Positions 47,606 through 56,548 of a stretch of DNA of 64,000 nt are shown piece after piece. The stretch is taken from contig NZ_JAAGWF010000012.1 of assembly GCF_010686765.1 (NCBI RefSeq), positions 62,001 to 126,000 on the forward strand, written 5' to 3'. The translations under genes and the position numbers were made by a program. How positions within the stretch are numbered: the stretch's first letter is position 1; each line of letters begins with the position of its first letter. The notes below the pieces were generated by a model. It saw nothing but the letters and a program-made list of their open reading frames with translations. It did no database searches and had not been told where the DNA came from. Source of the DNA: Geodermatophilus sabuli. GTDB lineage: Bacteria; Actinomycetota; Actinomycetes; Mycobacteriales; Geodermatophilaceae.

Positions 47606-48165
47606 TCGGGCGCCGGCACGTCACCGAGCAGCAGCCGCTGCAGCAGGAACCCCAGCACCAGCGACAGCATGGCCGCGGAGAGCTCGTGCGGGTCGGCGTC
47701 CCGCGGCAGCCGCCCCGCGGCCTGAGCCCGGACGGCCGCCTCGCGCAGGTAGCTCCGGATCGTCCCGTAGGCACCCTGGACCACGTCGTACACAGCCGGG
47801 TTGCGCAGCGCCTCTGCCCACGCCTGGACGGCGACGCGGGTCGGGTCCACCGGAGCGCGGCCGGCGACGTCGGCCACCAGGTCGACCGCCGTGGCGACCG
47901 CCTCCGCCGGGTCGGGGTCGTCCTGCTCGGCCAGCCACCGGTCGAACCCGGCCACCGCCCGGCCGAGGACCCGGTCGACGATGGCCCGGATCAGGTCGTC
48001 CTTGCTGGTGAAGTAGCGGTACACGGCGCCCGCGGACAGCCCGGACTCGGCGATGACGTCGGCCATCCCGGTGGCCTGGAAACCGTTGGCGGCGAAGCGG
48101 ACGATCGCCGCGTCGATGATCTGGTCGCGACGGGCGGTCAGGTGCTCGGCGGAGACACGTGGCAT
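47548..48165 (-). CDS. TetR-family regulator
   Basis: 205 residues. HTH: DQIIDAAIVRFAANGFQATG, MADVIAESGLSAGAVYRYFT, SKDDLIRAIV. C-terminal ligand domain with VQAWAEALRNPAVYDVVQG and MLSLVLGFLLQRLLL. ATG 48165. Divergent from the membrane-protein gene with two inverted-repeat operators in the 104-bp gap, so it likely represses that gene and itself. The 3' end overlaps cbiX-like coding sequence. Confidence 0.9.
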   Translation of the reverse strand: MPRVSAEHLTARRDQIIDAAIVRFAANGFQATGMADVIAESGLSAGAVYRYFTSKDDLIRAIVDRVLGRAVAGFDRWLAEQDDPDPAEAVATAVDLVADVAGRAPVDPTRVAVQAWAEALRNPAVYDVVQGAYGTIRSYLREAAVRAQAAGRLPRDADPHELSAAMLSLVLGFLLQRLLLGDVPAPDYGAAVRVLLAGPPPATAS

Positions 48166-48181
48166 GCGGGGACTATAAAAC

Positions 48182-48246
48182 GAACATCCGTTCTTGACGG
48201 CGCGAGCGCGGCGGAGCATGCTCCTCCCTGAGGAGAACGGTCGTTC
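48182..48246. promoter_or_regulatory. Two candidate TetR operators and a -35 element
   Basis: GAACATCCGTTC (48182-48193) and GAACGGTCGTTC (48235-48246) share the GAACnnnCGTTC-type dyad. TTGACG at 48194-48199 could be a -35 for the membrane protein gene. AT-rich flanks (TATAAAA, GTTTTC) stand out. Confidence 0.55.
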
Positions 48247-48269
48247 GTTTTCGACATCTGGAGGCAGTC

Positions 48270-49280
48270 GTGTCCACGTCCCCGAGCGGCACCGGCCGCA
48301 GGATGCCCGCCCTGATCGCGCTGTTCGCCGTCGTGCTGACGGTGCTGCTGACCGCCTTCGCGTGGCCGGCGGTGCGCTCCCAGCCCCGGGACCTCCCCGT
48401 CGCCGTCGCCGGTCCTCCCGCGGCCACGGCGGCGCTCACGGAGTCCCTGGAGGTCGGTCGAGCCGGCGCCCTGGACGTCCGCGCCGTGCCGGACGAGGCC
48501 GCCGCGGTGGACGCCATCCACTCCCGGGAGGTCTACGGCGCGGTCGTCGTGGCGCCGGGCGCACCGCCGCGGGTGCTCGTCGCCTCCGCCGCGAGCCCGG
48601 TGGTGGCACAGGCGCTGCAGCAGGTCGCCGCCGGGCTGGGAGCGGCCGCAGGTGCGGACGTCCCCGTCGAGGACGTCGTCCCCGCGCCGGCGTCGGATCC
48701 GCGCGGCGCCGGCCTGGCCGCGGGGGCGCTCCCCCTCGCCGTCGGCGGCATCCTCACCGCGGCCCTGACCTCCCGCCTGCTCCCCCGCCTGCGGCAGCGG
48801 GTCCTGGCGGCGGCCGGCATGGCGGTCGCGGGCGGCATGGTGACCGCGACGGTCCTGGGCACCTGGCTGGGGTCGCTCTCCGGCGGCTGGTGGGCGGTCA
48901 GCGGGGTGGTCGCCCTCGGCATCGCGGCCACGGCGCTGGTGCTGCTGGGACTCGAGGCGCTCGCCGGTCCGGCCGGCCTGGGCGTCGGCGCGGCGACCGT
49001 CGTGCTGCTGGGGAACCCGCTCTCGGGCATCGCCACGGCGCCGGAGCTGCTCCCCGCCGGCTGGGGCACCCTGGGCCAGCTGCTGCCGCCGGGGGCGACC
49101 GGCTCGCTGCTGCGGTCGGTGTCATGGTTCGACGGCGCCGGTGCGGGGCGGCCGGTACTGGTCCTCACCTGCTGGGTCGCCGCCGGTGCCCTGCTGTGCG
49201 TGGCGGCGGCGACCCGGCGCCGTCACACCCCGGCCCCGGCCCCGGCCCCGGCCGAGCACGGTGCCGCCGTCCCGGCCTGA
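48270..49280 (+). CDS. Membrane protein, ABC-2/YhgE-like exporter permease fragment type
   Basis: 336 residues. An N-terminal helix (LIALFAVVLTVLLTAFAWPA) leads to an extracytoplasmic region of about 120 residues (LPVAVAGPPAATAALTESLE, IHSREVYGAVVVAPGAPPRV), then about five helices (ALPLAVGGILTAALTSRLL, MAVAGGMVTATVLGTWLGSL, VSGVVALGIAATALVLLGLE). This is the layout of YhgE/Pip-like and DUF3533 membrane proteins. Role probably in efflux or envelope stress, controlled by the divergent TetR; inference. GTG 48270 with CTGGAGGCAG upstream. Confidence 0.8.
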   Translation: MSTSPSGTGRRMPALIALFAVVLTVLLTAFAWPAVRSQPRDLPVAVAGPPAATAALTESLEVGRAGALDVRAVPDEAAAVDAIHSREVYGAVVVAPGAPPRVLVASAASPVVAQALQQVAAGLGAAAGADVPVEDVVPAPASDPRGAGLAAGALPLAVGGILTAALTSRLLPRLRQRVLAAAGMAVAGGMVTATVLGTWLGSLSGGWWAVSGVVALGIAATALVLLGLEALAGPAGLGVGAATVVLLGNPLSGIATAPELLPAGWGTLGQLLPPGATGSLLRSVSWFDGAGAGRPVLVLTCWVAAGALLCVAAATRRRHTPAPAPAPAEHGAAVPA

Positions 49281-49292
49281 CCTGCCTCCTCG

Positions 49293-49322
49293 GATCCGCC
49301 GGCGCCGGTGCGCCGGCGGATC
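49293..49322 (+). terminator. Strong hairpin after the membrane protein gene
   Basis: GATCCGCCGGCGC (49293-49305) pairs perfectly with GCGCCGGCGGATC (49310-49322), loop CGGT, 13 bp. Confidence 0.8.
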
Positions 49323-49378
49323 GCGGGGCGTGCCCGGACCGGTTGTCCGGCGTCTCCCGGCGGACGACGCTGCTGGTC

Positions 49379-50104
49379 ATGGGCACCGACGCGGTCTTCT
49401 TCGCCCGTCCGGAGGGTCCGGCCAGCCCGCTGGGACTCGCTCCCCGCCTCGCCGGCTGGATGGCGACCGGCCACCCCGACCAGACGCACGTCCGGGCGTT
49501 CCTCGTCCATGCCGGGCAGCTCCTCGGTCGACGGCCGCCGGACGCCGCCGGCCCCCTCGCACTGCGACTGGACGTCGGGCTGCCCGACGACGTCCGGCTG
49601 CTCGACCAGTACGCCCTCGGCCGCTACCTGGGCCCGCTGGTGGAGTGGCTGGGCGCGAACGGCGGGTGGGACTTCGCCAGTGCGTGGGCCACCAAGGGGG
49701 TCGCTGACGACACGATCCTGCGGATCGGCGCGACCGAGCCGGACGCCGAGCCGGCCGGCGACCGGCGGTTCACCGTTCGGACGACGACCGCGGCGGGTTC
49801 CCCGGAGTTCACCGAGCAGGTCCGGGCGGGGCTGGACGGGGAGCCGCCGTTGCCCGGTGGGGCGGTGTCCCTGCAGCTGTCGTTCGCCGTGCCCCGCGGC
49901 TGCCACTGGGCCGGCCTCTGGCAGCCGACCCTCGACGGGCTGGTGCCACTCCTGGGGGCCGCCGCCGACGACCGGCCCGAGGACGCCGTCGACGGCCGGG
50001 TCGTCGAGCTCGGACTGCACCGGCAGGAGCGCGACTCCCCCGGTGCCGAGGTCACGGTCACCGGCGTCGCCCGGCGGCTGCCGGAGCGCCCGACCGCGCA
50101 CTGA
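49379..50104 (+). CDS. Hypothetical protein
   Basis: 241 residues, soluble, no motif I recognise. Segments LLDQYALGRYLGPLVEWLGA, WDFASAWATKGVADDTILRI, SLQLSFAVPRGCHWAGLWQP suggest a folded domain. The ATG at 49379 has no clear ribosome-binding site and in-frame non-ATG starts exist up to 36 bases upstream, so the N-terminus is uncertain. Codon usage resembles neighbours. It precedes the multicopper oxidase by 120 nt. Confidence 0.6.
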   Translation: MGTDAVFFARPEGPASPLGLAPRLAGWMATGHPDQTHVRAFLVHAGQLLGRRPPDAAGPLALRLDVGLPDDVRLLDQYALGRYLGPLVEWLGANGGWDFASAWATKGVADDTILRIGATEPDAEPAGDRRFTVRTTTAAGSPEFTEQVRAGLDGEPPLPGGAVSLQLSFAVPRGCHWAGLWQPTLDGLVPLLGAAADDRPEDAVDGRVVELGLHRQERDSPGAEVTVTGVARRLPERPTAH

Positions 50105-50224
50105 CCGTCCCCCTACCCCCAGTTGCGGGGCCGCCCCCACCCCCCGAGGACGGCTGGGACCGGCTCCCCGTCTCCAGCAGGGTGGACCCCGCACGGGGGC
50201 TCTCAAGCAGACGGGAAGCCGGTC

Positions 50225-52006
50225 ATGGACGACCCCACCCTCAGCCGGCGCGACGTCCTCAAGGTCGGCGCGCTCGGTGCAGCAGCACTGTCCCTCCCCT
50301 TCCTCCCCGGCCCTCTCGCGGCGAAGCGCGCGGGCGAGCTCAAGGAGGGCGAGCTGCCACGGCCGTACACGACGGCGTTCGCGCTGCCGCCCGACCTGAC
50401 GCCCACCGGGAGCGTCACGGTCGGCGGGCGGGAACGGCCGCTGTACGTCATCGAGCAGCGGCAGTTCCAGGCCCGGATCCTGCCCCGGTTCCAGACGACG
50501 ATGTGGGGCTACAACGGGACCTTCCCCGGGCCCACCATCCGCGCGGTGCGGGGCACCCCGATCGTCGTGCGTCAGATCAACAAGCTGCCGCAGCGCCATC
50601 CGATCCTGCGTCACGAGTCCACCACCTCCACGCACCTGCACGGGGCGCCGTCGCTGCCGCAGTACGACGGCTACGCCAACGACCTCATGCGGCCGGGCCA
50701 GTACAAGGACTACCTGTACGACAACATGGAGGAGGAGCGCACGATCTGGTACCACGACCACGCCGTGCACCACACGACGGAGAACGTCTACTCGGGGCTG
50801 GCCGGCCTCTACATCACCCGCAACGCCGCGGAGGGCCAGCTGCCCAGCGGCCGGTACGACGTCCCCCTGGTCATCTCCGACGCCGCGTTCACCAAGTCCG
50901 GCCAGTTGCTCTTCGAGGACCACAGCGAGTCGGGCCTGGCCGGTGACGTCATCCTGGTCAACGGCAAGCCGTGGCCGGTCCTGCGGGTCGAGCGCCGGCA
51001 GTACCGGTTCCGAGTCCTCATCGCCTCCCTCGGCCGCGGGTACAAGCTCCAGCTCTCCCCTGCCGCGCCGATGACCGTGGTCGCCACCGACGGCGGTCTG
51101 GTCCCCGAGCCGCAGCCGGTGACCACGCTGACCGCCGGCATGGCCGAGCGCTACGAGATCGTCATCGACTTCTCGAGGTTCCGCATCGGCCAGCGCGTCG
51201 AGCTGCGCAACCTCGGGGTGGACAACGCGATCGACTACGACCACACGAACAAGGTGATGGCGTTCCAGGTCGTGGCCGAGGCCAGTGCTCCTGACCCGGC
51301 ACTCGCCCTGCCCCCGATCGCCGAGCCGGCGCTCCCGGAGAAGCCACTCATGCAGCTGACGGCGGCCGACGCCGTGCGCACCCGGCGGCTGCGGTTCGAG
51401 CGCCAGGGCGGCGAGTGGACGATCGACCGGAAGACGTGGGCCGACGTCGAGGCGTCCGGGTTCCGGGACGTGCTCGCCAACCCCCGGCCGGGAGACGTCG
51501 AGCTCTGGGAGCTGGAGAACAACTCCGGTGGGTGGTTCCACCCGATCCACCTGCACCTGGTCGACTTCAAGATCCTGGACCGCGACGGGCGGCCACCGGA
51601 GCCGTACGAGCGGGGACCCAAGGACGTCGTCTACCTCGGCGAGAACGAGACGGTGCGGATCATCGCCCGGTTCGGCGGGGCGTTCCCGCAGCCGAACGGG
51701 GAGCTGGTCCGCCGGACCGGCCGCTACATGATCCACTGCCACAACACCAGCCACGAGGACCACGACATGATGAGCCAGTTCCGGGTGGGCGCCGACGACC
51801 CGGCGAACGACCCGCTGAGCGACCCGCCCAAGCCCTGGCCACCGGCGGCGTCCGGGAGCTCGGCCGCGTCGTCCTCGGCGTCCCCGTCGCCGTCGGCGTC
51901 CTCGTCGCCTGCGCCGTCCTCCTCGTCCTCCACCAGCACCCCGACCGGGACGGCGACCACGACGTCGCCACCCGCGACGTCCGCACCGCCGAGTCCGGGA
52001 AGCTAG
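50225..52006 (+). CDS. Tat-exported multicopper oxidase
   Basis: 593-residue three-domain oxidase. A Tat motif in SRRDVLKVGALGAAALSLPF (7-26) exports it folded. Copper ligands: HLHG (137-140), WYHDHA (175-180), HPIHLHL (439-445) and HCHNTSHEDHDMM (504-516). It resembles CueO/CotA/bilirubin-oxidase-like enzymes and could oxidise copper, manganese, phenols or pigments. A Ser/Pro/Thr-rich tail (about 535-593) follows the last copper site, which is unusual. ATG 50225 after the preceding AGACGGGAAGCCGGTC. Convergent with sseA; the stop codons share CTAG. Confidence 0.93.
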   Translation: MDDPTLSRRDVLKVGALGAAALSLPFLPGPLAAKRAGELKEGELPRPYTTAFALPPDLTPTGSVTVGGRERPLYVIEQRQFQARILPRFQTTMWGYNGTFPGPTIRAVRGTPIVVRQINKLPQRHPILRHESTTSTHLHGAPSLPQYDGYANDLMRPGQYKDYLYDNMEEERTIWYHDHAVHHTTENVYSGLAGLYITRNAAEGQLPSGRYDVPLVISDAAFTKSGQLLFEDHSESGLAGDVILVNGKPWPVLRVERRQYRFRVLIASLGRGYKLQLSPAAPMTVVATDGGLVPEPQPVTTLTAGMAERYEIVIDFSRFRIGQRVELRNLGVDNAIDYDHTNKVMAFQVVAEASAPDPALALPPIAEPALPEKPLMQLTAADAVRTRRLRFERQGGEWTIDRKTWADVEASGFRDVLANPRPGDVELWELENNSGGWFHPIHLHLVDFKILDRDGRPPEPYERGPKDVVYLGENETVRIIARFGGAFPQPNGELVRRTGRYMIHCHNTSHEDHDMMSQFRVGADDPANDPLSDPPKPWPPAASGSSAASSSASPSPSASSSPAPSSSSSTSTPTGTATTTSPPATSAPPSPGS

Positions 52007-52851
52007 GGGCGGGGGCCGGTCGCCGCCGGGCGATCCGGGTCGGCCGACCACTGGGACCAGGACCCGGGCCACAGCGCCGCCTCGATCCCGGCCACGGCCA
52101 GCGCCGCCACCTCGTGCGCCGCGGCGACGCCGGAGCCGCAGTAGGCGGCGACCCGGCGGCCCGGCGTCACGCCGAGGGCGGCGAACCGGTCCCGCAGGGC
52201 GGCCGCGGGGAGGAAGGTGCCGTCGTCGGCCAGGTTCCCGGTGGTGGGGGCGCTGACCGCGCCGGGCACGTGGCCGGCCCGCGGGTCGACCGGTTCGGTC
52301 TCCCCCCGGTACCGCTCACCCGCCCGGGCGTCGAGCAGCACGCCGCCGGTGCGGGGCAGGGCGCCCGCCGCGTCGATCGACAGCACCGGCAGCCCGCCGG
52401 CGCGCAGGGACACGTCGCCCGGCTCCGGGAGGACGTCGCCGGTCTCCAGCGACCCCCCGGCACGGCACCACGCGGCCAGGCCACCGTCGAGCAGCCGGAC
52501 GTCCCGGAGCCCCGCCCAGCGCAGCAGCCACCAGGCGCGCGCGGCGGCCACCCCGCCCGCGTCGTCGTAGGCGACCACCGGGTCGCCCGTGCCGATCCCC
52601 CACCGCCGCGCGGCCGCCTCCAGCCGGGCGACCGACGGCAGCGGGTGCCGGCCGGCCGCCGGGGACGGCGGGTCGCCGAGCTCGCGGTCGAGGTCGACGA
52701 AGACCGCGCCCGGCAGGTGCCCGGCCCGGTACCGCTCGCGGCCGTGCGGATCGCCGAGCGCCCAGCGGACGTCCAGCAGCACCGTCCGGCCACGCCGTGC
52801 CAGCAGGTCCGCGGCGGAGACCAGCACGGGGGCGGCCGCCGGGCCGGTCAC
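52003..52851 (-). CDS. sseA: Thiosulfate/3-mercaptopyruvate sulfurtransferase (two rhodanese domains)
   Basis: 282 residues. Rhodanese domain 1 (about 10-130): LLDVRWALGDPHGRERYRAG, HLPGAVFVDLDREL; domain 2: LLDARAGERYRGETEPVDPR, AGHVPGAVSAP and the active-site Cys238 in YCGSGVAA. It transfers sulfane sulfur to an acceptor such as cyanide or thiols. The GTG at 52851 overlaps the upstream NTF2-like stop. Its TAG stop lies opposite the oxidase stop. Confidence 0.93.
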   Translation of the reverse strand: MTGPAAAPVLVSAADLLARRGRTVLLDVRWALGDPHGRERYRAGHLPGAVFVDLDRELGDPPSPAAGRHPLPSVARLEAAARRWGIGTGDPVVAYDDAGGVAAARAWWLLRWAGLRDVRLLDGGLAAWCRAGGSLETGDVLPEPGDVSLRAGGLPVLSIDAAGALPRTGGVLLDARAGERYRGETEPVDPRAGHVPGAVSAPTTGNLADDGTFLPAAALRDRFAALGVTPGRRVAAYCGSGVAAAHEVAALAVAGIEAALWPGSWSQWSADPDRPAATGPRP

Positions 52852-53309
52852 GGGGCGGCGAGCAGCCCGCGCAGCTCCTCGGTCAGTGCCTCGCGGGCCT
52901 CCGGGTGCTGGTGCCACCGGGCCGGGGTGGACTGCAGCAGGGAGATCCGCCAGCGGCCGTCCTCGTCGACGGCCACCAGCGTGTGCACCACGTGCAGCCG
53001 GGGGTCGAAGTCGTCACCGCCGGGCGGGACCATGCCGGCGTGCGCGAGCAGCACCGCGACACCCGGCGCCATCGGCCGGACGGAGCGGACGACGCCGACG
53101 TAGGTGGGCGTCGGGTGGTTGCCGAACACCTGGCGCAGGTCGGCGGCGATGGACAGCCGGCCACGGTGGTGGCTGCCGTCGAAGCCGACGATGTCCCCGT
53201 CGTCGGTGAACCCGGCCGCGACCGCCGCCCCGCTGCGCCGGTTCCAGCCGTCGAGGAACGAGGCGTAGAGCGCACGGATCTGTGCGTCGTGGGGGTGCGC
53301 TGCCGTCAA
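52848..53309 (-). CDS. SgcJ/SnoaL-type NTF2-fold protein, TTG start
   Basis: 153 residues: IRALYASFLDGWNRRSGAAV, GFTDDGDIVGFDGSHHRGRL, PDTYVGVVRSVRP-like middle, VVHTLVAVDEDGRWRISLLQ. These match SgcJ/EcaC-type proteins of unknown function with an NTF2 fold. I chose TTG 53309: AAGGAG lies 5 nt before it and the domain starts there; a longer start lacks domain character. Its stop overlaps sseA, so the two are cotranscribed. Confidence 0.78.
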   Translation of the reverse strand: MTAAHPHDAQIRALYASFLDGWNRRSGAAVAAGFTDDGDIVGFDGSHHRGRLSIAADLRQVFGNHPTPTYVGVVRSVRPMAPGVAVLLAHAGMVPPGGDDFDPRLHVVHTLVAVDEDGRWRISLLQSTPARWHQHPEAREALTEELRGLLAAP

Positions 53310-53352
53310 CTCGACTCCTTCAAAGGACCTGGGACAGGAGTGACGGTAGTGG

Positions 53353-55245
53353 TCAGGCCGCGCCGACCGTCCGACCCTCGCCGACGGCGAACTGGGTGCG
53401 GTACAGGTCGGCATACCGACCCCCGAGCGCCAGCAACTCTGCGTGCGTACCCGATTCCGCGATGCGACCGTCGTCCACCACCAGGATCTGGTCGGCGCTG
53501 CGGATCGTGGACAGCCGGTGGGCGATCACCAGCGACGTCCGGCCGGCCAGCGCGCTGTCCAGCGCGTGCTGCACCGCCATCTCCGACTCGCTGTCCAGGT
53601 GCGCGGTCGCCTCGTCGAGGATGACGATGCCCGGGCCCTTGAGCAGCACGCGGGCGATCGCCAGCCGCTGCTTCTCGCCCCCGGAGAGCCGGTAGCCGCG
53701 GTCGCCGACCACGGTGTCCAGCCCGTCGGGCAGCGAGCGCACCAGACCTGCGATCCGGGCGCCGGTCAGCGCGGCCCACACCTGGTCGTCGGTCGCGTCC
53801 GGACGGGCGTAGCGGAGGTTGGCGCCGATGGTGTCGTGGAACAGGTGCGCGTCCTGGCTGACCACGCCGATCGCGTCGCGCAGCGAGTCCAGGGTGACCT
53901 CGCGGACGTCCACGCCGCCGATCCGGATGGCGCCCCCGGTCACGTCGTAGAGCCGCGGCACCAGGTTGGCGATGGTCGACTTGCCGGCGCCGGAGTGCCC
54001 CACCAGGGCGACCATCTGGCCGGGCTCGACGCGGAAGGACACGTCGTGCAGGACCGCGGTCGGCCCGCCGTGCTCGGGCAGCGAGACGTCCTCCAGCGAC
54101 GGCAGCGACACCTCCGCGGCCGACGGGTAGCTGAAGGAGACGGAGTCGAACTCGATGGACCGGTCGCCCGCCGGCACGGGGACGGCGTCGGGCGCCTCGC
54201 GGATCATCGGCTCCAGGTCGAGCACCTCGAAGACCCGGTCGAAGCTGACCATCGCGCTCATGACGTCCACCCGGACGTTGGCCAGCGCGGTCAGCGGCCC
54301 GTAGAGCCGGGAGAGCAGCAGGGCGAGCGCGACGACGTCCCCGGCACTCAGCGAGCCGGCGAAGGCCAGCCAGCCGCCGAGGCCGTAGACCAGCGCGGTG
54401 GCCAGCGCCGCGACGAGGGTCAGCGCGGTGAAGAAGGTGCGCCCGTACATCGCCGACAGGACGCCGATGTCGCGAACCCGGGCGGCCCGGCCCCGGAAGG
54501 AGTCGGCCTCGGTGTCGGCCCGGCCGAAGAGCTTCACCAGCAGCGCCCCGGCGACGTTGAACCGCTCGGTCATCGTCGAGTTCATCGACGCGTTGAGGCC
54601 GTAGGACTCGCGGGTGATCTCCTGCAGGCGGCGGCCGATCCGCCGCGCGGGGAGCACGAACAGCGGCACGAGCACCAGCGACAGGGCGGTGATCTGCCAG
54701 GACAGCGCGAACATCACGCCGGCGGTGAGCACCAGGCCGATGGCGTTGGACACCACCCCCGACAGCGTCGAGGTGAACGCCTGCTGCGCACCGATGACGT
54801 CGTTGTTCAGGCGGCTGACCAGCGCGCCGGTCTGGGTCCGCGTGAAGAAGGCCACGGGCATGCGCTGCACGTGCTCGAAGACCCGGCTGCGCAGGTCGTA
54901 GATCACGCCCTCGCCGATCCGGGCGGAGTACCAGCGGGTGGCCAGCGAGATGCCGGCGTCGACCACCGCGAGGGCGGCGATGAGCAGCGCGATGCGGACG
55001 ATGCCGCCCGCCGTCCCCTCGAGGTCGGCGATCCGGTTGACGATCCGGCCGGCCAGCAACGGGGTGAGGACGCCGATCACCGCGGAGGCCACGACCAGGA
55101 GCAGGAAGGCGACCAGCTCGCGCCGGTAGGGCCGGGCGATGCCGAGGATGCGGCGCACGGTGCCCTTGGGCAGCTGCCGCTCCGTGACCGACGGATCGCG
55201 GCGGAACGACCGCATCGCCGACATGGAGGTCATCGAACTGTGCAC
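53353..55245 (-). CDS. ABC exporter, fused membrane and ATPase domains
   Basis: 630-residue half-transporter. Six helices in 30-330 (e.g. LVAFLLLVVASAVIGVLTPL, LVLTAGVMFALSWQITALSL, ALTLVAALATALVYGLGGWL), then ATPase: Walker A VALVGHSGAGKSTIANLVPR, Q-loop VVSQDAHLF, signature RLSGGEKQRLAIA, Walker B GIVILDEATAHLD. Functions as a homodimer or heterodimer exporting lipids, drugs or peptides. The GTG at 55245 has AGGAGG 8 nt before it. Substrate unknown. Confidence 0.92.
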   Translation of the reverse strand: MHSSMTSMSAMRSFRRDPSVTERQLPKGTVRRILGIARPYRRELVAFLLLVVASAVIGVLTPLLAGRIVNRIADLEGTAGGIVRIALLIAALAVVDAGISLATRWYSARIGEGVIYDLRSRVFEHVQRMPVAFFTRTQTGALVSRLNNDVIGAQQAFTSTLSGVVSNAIGLVLTAGVMFALSWQITALSLVLVPLFVLPARRIGRRLQEITRESYGLNASMNSTMTERFNVAGALLVKLFGRADTEADSFRGRAARVRDIGVLSAMYGRTFFTALTLVAALATALVYGLGGWLAFAGSLSAGDVVALALLLSRLYGPLTALANVRVDVMSAMVSFDRVFEVLDLEPMIREAPDAVPVPAGDRSIEFDSVSFSYPSAAEVSLPSLEDVSLPEHGGPTAVLHDVSFRVEPGQMVALVGHSGAGKSTIANLVPRLYDVTGGAIRIGGVDVREVTLDSLRDAIGVVSQDAHLFHDTIGANLRYARPDATDDQVWAALTGARIAGLVRSLPDGLDTVVGDRGYRLSGGEKQRLAIARVLLKGPGIVILDEATAHLDSESEMAVQHALDSALAGRTSLVIAHRLSTIRSADQILVVDDGRIAESGTHAELLALGGRYADLYRTQFAVGEGRTVGAA

Positions 55246-55315
55246 GGGACGGACCTCCTCTCTGCCGCCGCCAACACCGGGCGGGCGGCGGCTGTTCCGG
55301 CCCGGCCGGCCCGCG

Positions 55316-56107
55316 TCAGCGACCGGCGAGCTCGGCCAGCCGGCGGGTCTGCGCGGCGCGCTCGGCGGCGTCCTGGGCCTCCGGGTCGTTGCGGACGGCG
55401 GAGCGCACCAGGGCCGCGGTCTCCCGGCTGGCGCCGACCGGAGCCGCGGTGATCGCGGCGACCAGTTCCGCGACGGCGGCGTGCAGCTGCCCGGCCGGGA
55501 CGACGGCGGTGGCCAGCCCGATCGCCCGCGCCTCGGCAGCGACGACCGCCCGTCCGGTCAGGCAGATCTCCAGGGCCCGCGAGTAGCCCACCAGCCCGAC
55601 CAGCGTGCTGGTGCCGGTGAGGTCGGGGACCAGCCCGAGGGTCGCCTCGGGCAGCCGCAGCACGGCGTCCTCGGTCAGCACCCGCAGGTCGCAGGCGAGC
55701 GCGAGCTGCGCGCCGGCGCCGATGGCGTTGCCCTGCACCGCGGCCACCGACACGATCCCCGGCGAGCGCAGCCACCGGAAGCCGGCCTGGTAGCCGCGGA
55801 TCCGCTCCTGCAGCTCCTCGGCCGGCAGCCGGGCCAGGTCCCCCAGCCCGCCGGCGGTGCGCGGGTCGACGAGGGTGCGGTCCAGGCCGGCGGAGAACGA
55901 CCGGCCGGCGCCGCGGACCACCACCACCCGGACGTCGTCGGGAAGGCCCGCTCCGACGGCGGCCAGGGCGGTCCAGGTGGCGGGGGTCTGCGCGTTGAGC
56001 TGGGCGGGCCGATCCAGGGTGACGGTGAGGACGGCGCCGTCCCGGTGCGTGCGCACCCAGCCGTCGCCGGTCGCGGGACGCCCGCCGGGCTGCGGGCCCC
56101 CGCTCAA
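55316..56107 (-). CDS. Enoyl-CoA hydratase/isomerase, TTG start
   Basis: 263-residue crotonase-fold protein: LTVTLDRPAQLNAQTPATWT, VVVRGAGRSFSAGLDRTLVD (oxyanion loop), VQGNAIGAGAQLALACDLRV, EATLGLVPDLTGTSTL. A Gly-Pro rich N-terminus (MSGGPQPGGRPATG) precedes the domain. It acts in fatty acid or aromatic acid degradation. The TTG at 56107 overlaps the HTH gene stop. Positional resemblance to mycobacterial echA12 next to an ABC-F gene. Confidence 0.88.
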   Translation of the reverse strand: MSGGPQPGGRPATGDGWVRTHRDGAVLTVTLDRPAQLNAQTPATWTALAAVGAGLPDDVRVVVVRGAGRSFSAGLDRTLVDPRTAGGLGDLARLPAEELQERIRGYQAGFRWLRSPGIVSVAAVQGNAIGAGAQLALACDLRVLTEDAVLRLPEATLGLVPDLTGTSTLVGLVGYSRALEICLTGRAVVAAEARAIGLATAVVPAGQLHAAVAELVAAITAAPVGASRETAALVRSAVRNDPEAQDAAERAAQTRRLAELAGR

Positions 56108-56331
56108 CTCTTCTTGCTGTTCCGGTTGGCCCCACCACGGCTGCGGAGGGTGGCACCGGACTCCGACAGGAGACGGTGGACGAACCCGTAGGACCGGTTG
56201 GTCGACGTGGCCAGGGACCGGATGCTCTCCCCGCCGTCGTACCGCTTGCGCAGCTCGTCGGCGAGCGTCGAGCGGTCACCGCCCGTGATGCGCTTGCCCT
56301 TGCCGAGGTCCGCAGTGCTCGAGTCGACCAT
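56104..56331 (-). CDS. Small helix-turn-helix protein
   Basis: 75 residues: RSTLADELRKRYDGGESIRS, LATSTNRSYGFVHRLLSESG, ATLRSRGGAN. The HTH helix is centred on LATSTNRSYGFVHRLL. Many actinobacteria have such a 60-75-residue HTH protein beside the ABC-F gene and enoyl-CoA hydratase (Rv1473A type). Basic C-terminal tail NRNSKKS. ATG 56331 with AGGGGAG 5 nt upstream on the minus strand. Confidence 0.85.
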   Translation of the reverse strand: MVDSSTADLGKGKRITGGDRSTLADELRKRYDGGESIRSLATSTNRSYGFVHRLLSESGATLRSRGGANRNSKKS

Positions 56332-56548
56332 GACTCCCCTCCGTCAGCCGCCCACCGCGACGGTGCTGCGCGGTGGTCCGCTCGTCCCCTTGGCGCCGGA
56401 CCCCACTGGCCTCGGCGTCCCGCATCCCATGATCACCCAGGGCCGCGACGTCGGCCACGCGAGAGGAACCGGTCGGTGTCGGCCGGGGGCGGGGTCCCGC
56501 GGACCGCCGGCCGGGTCCTGCCGGCCCGGCGGCCGACGGCGTCGTCGC

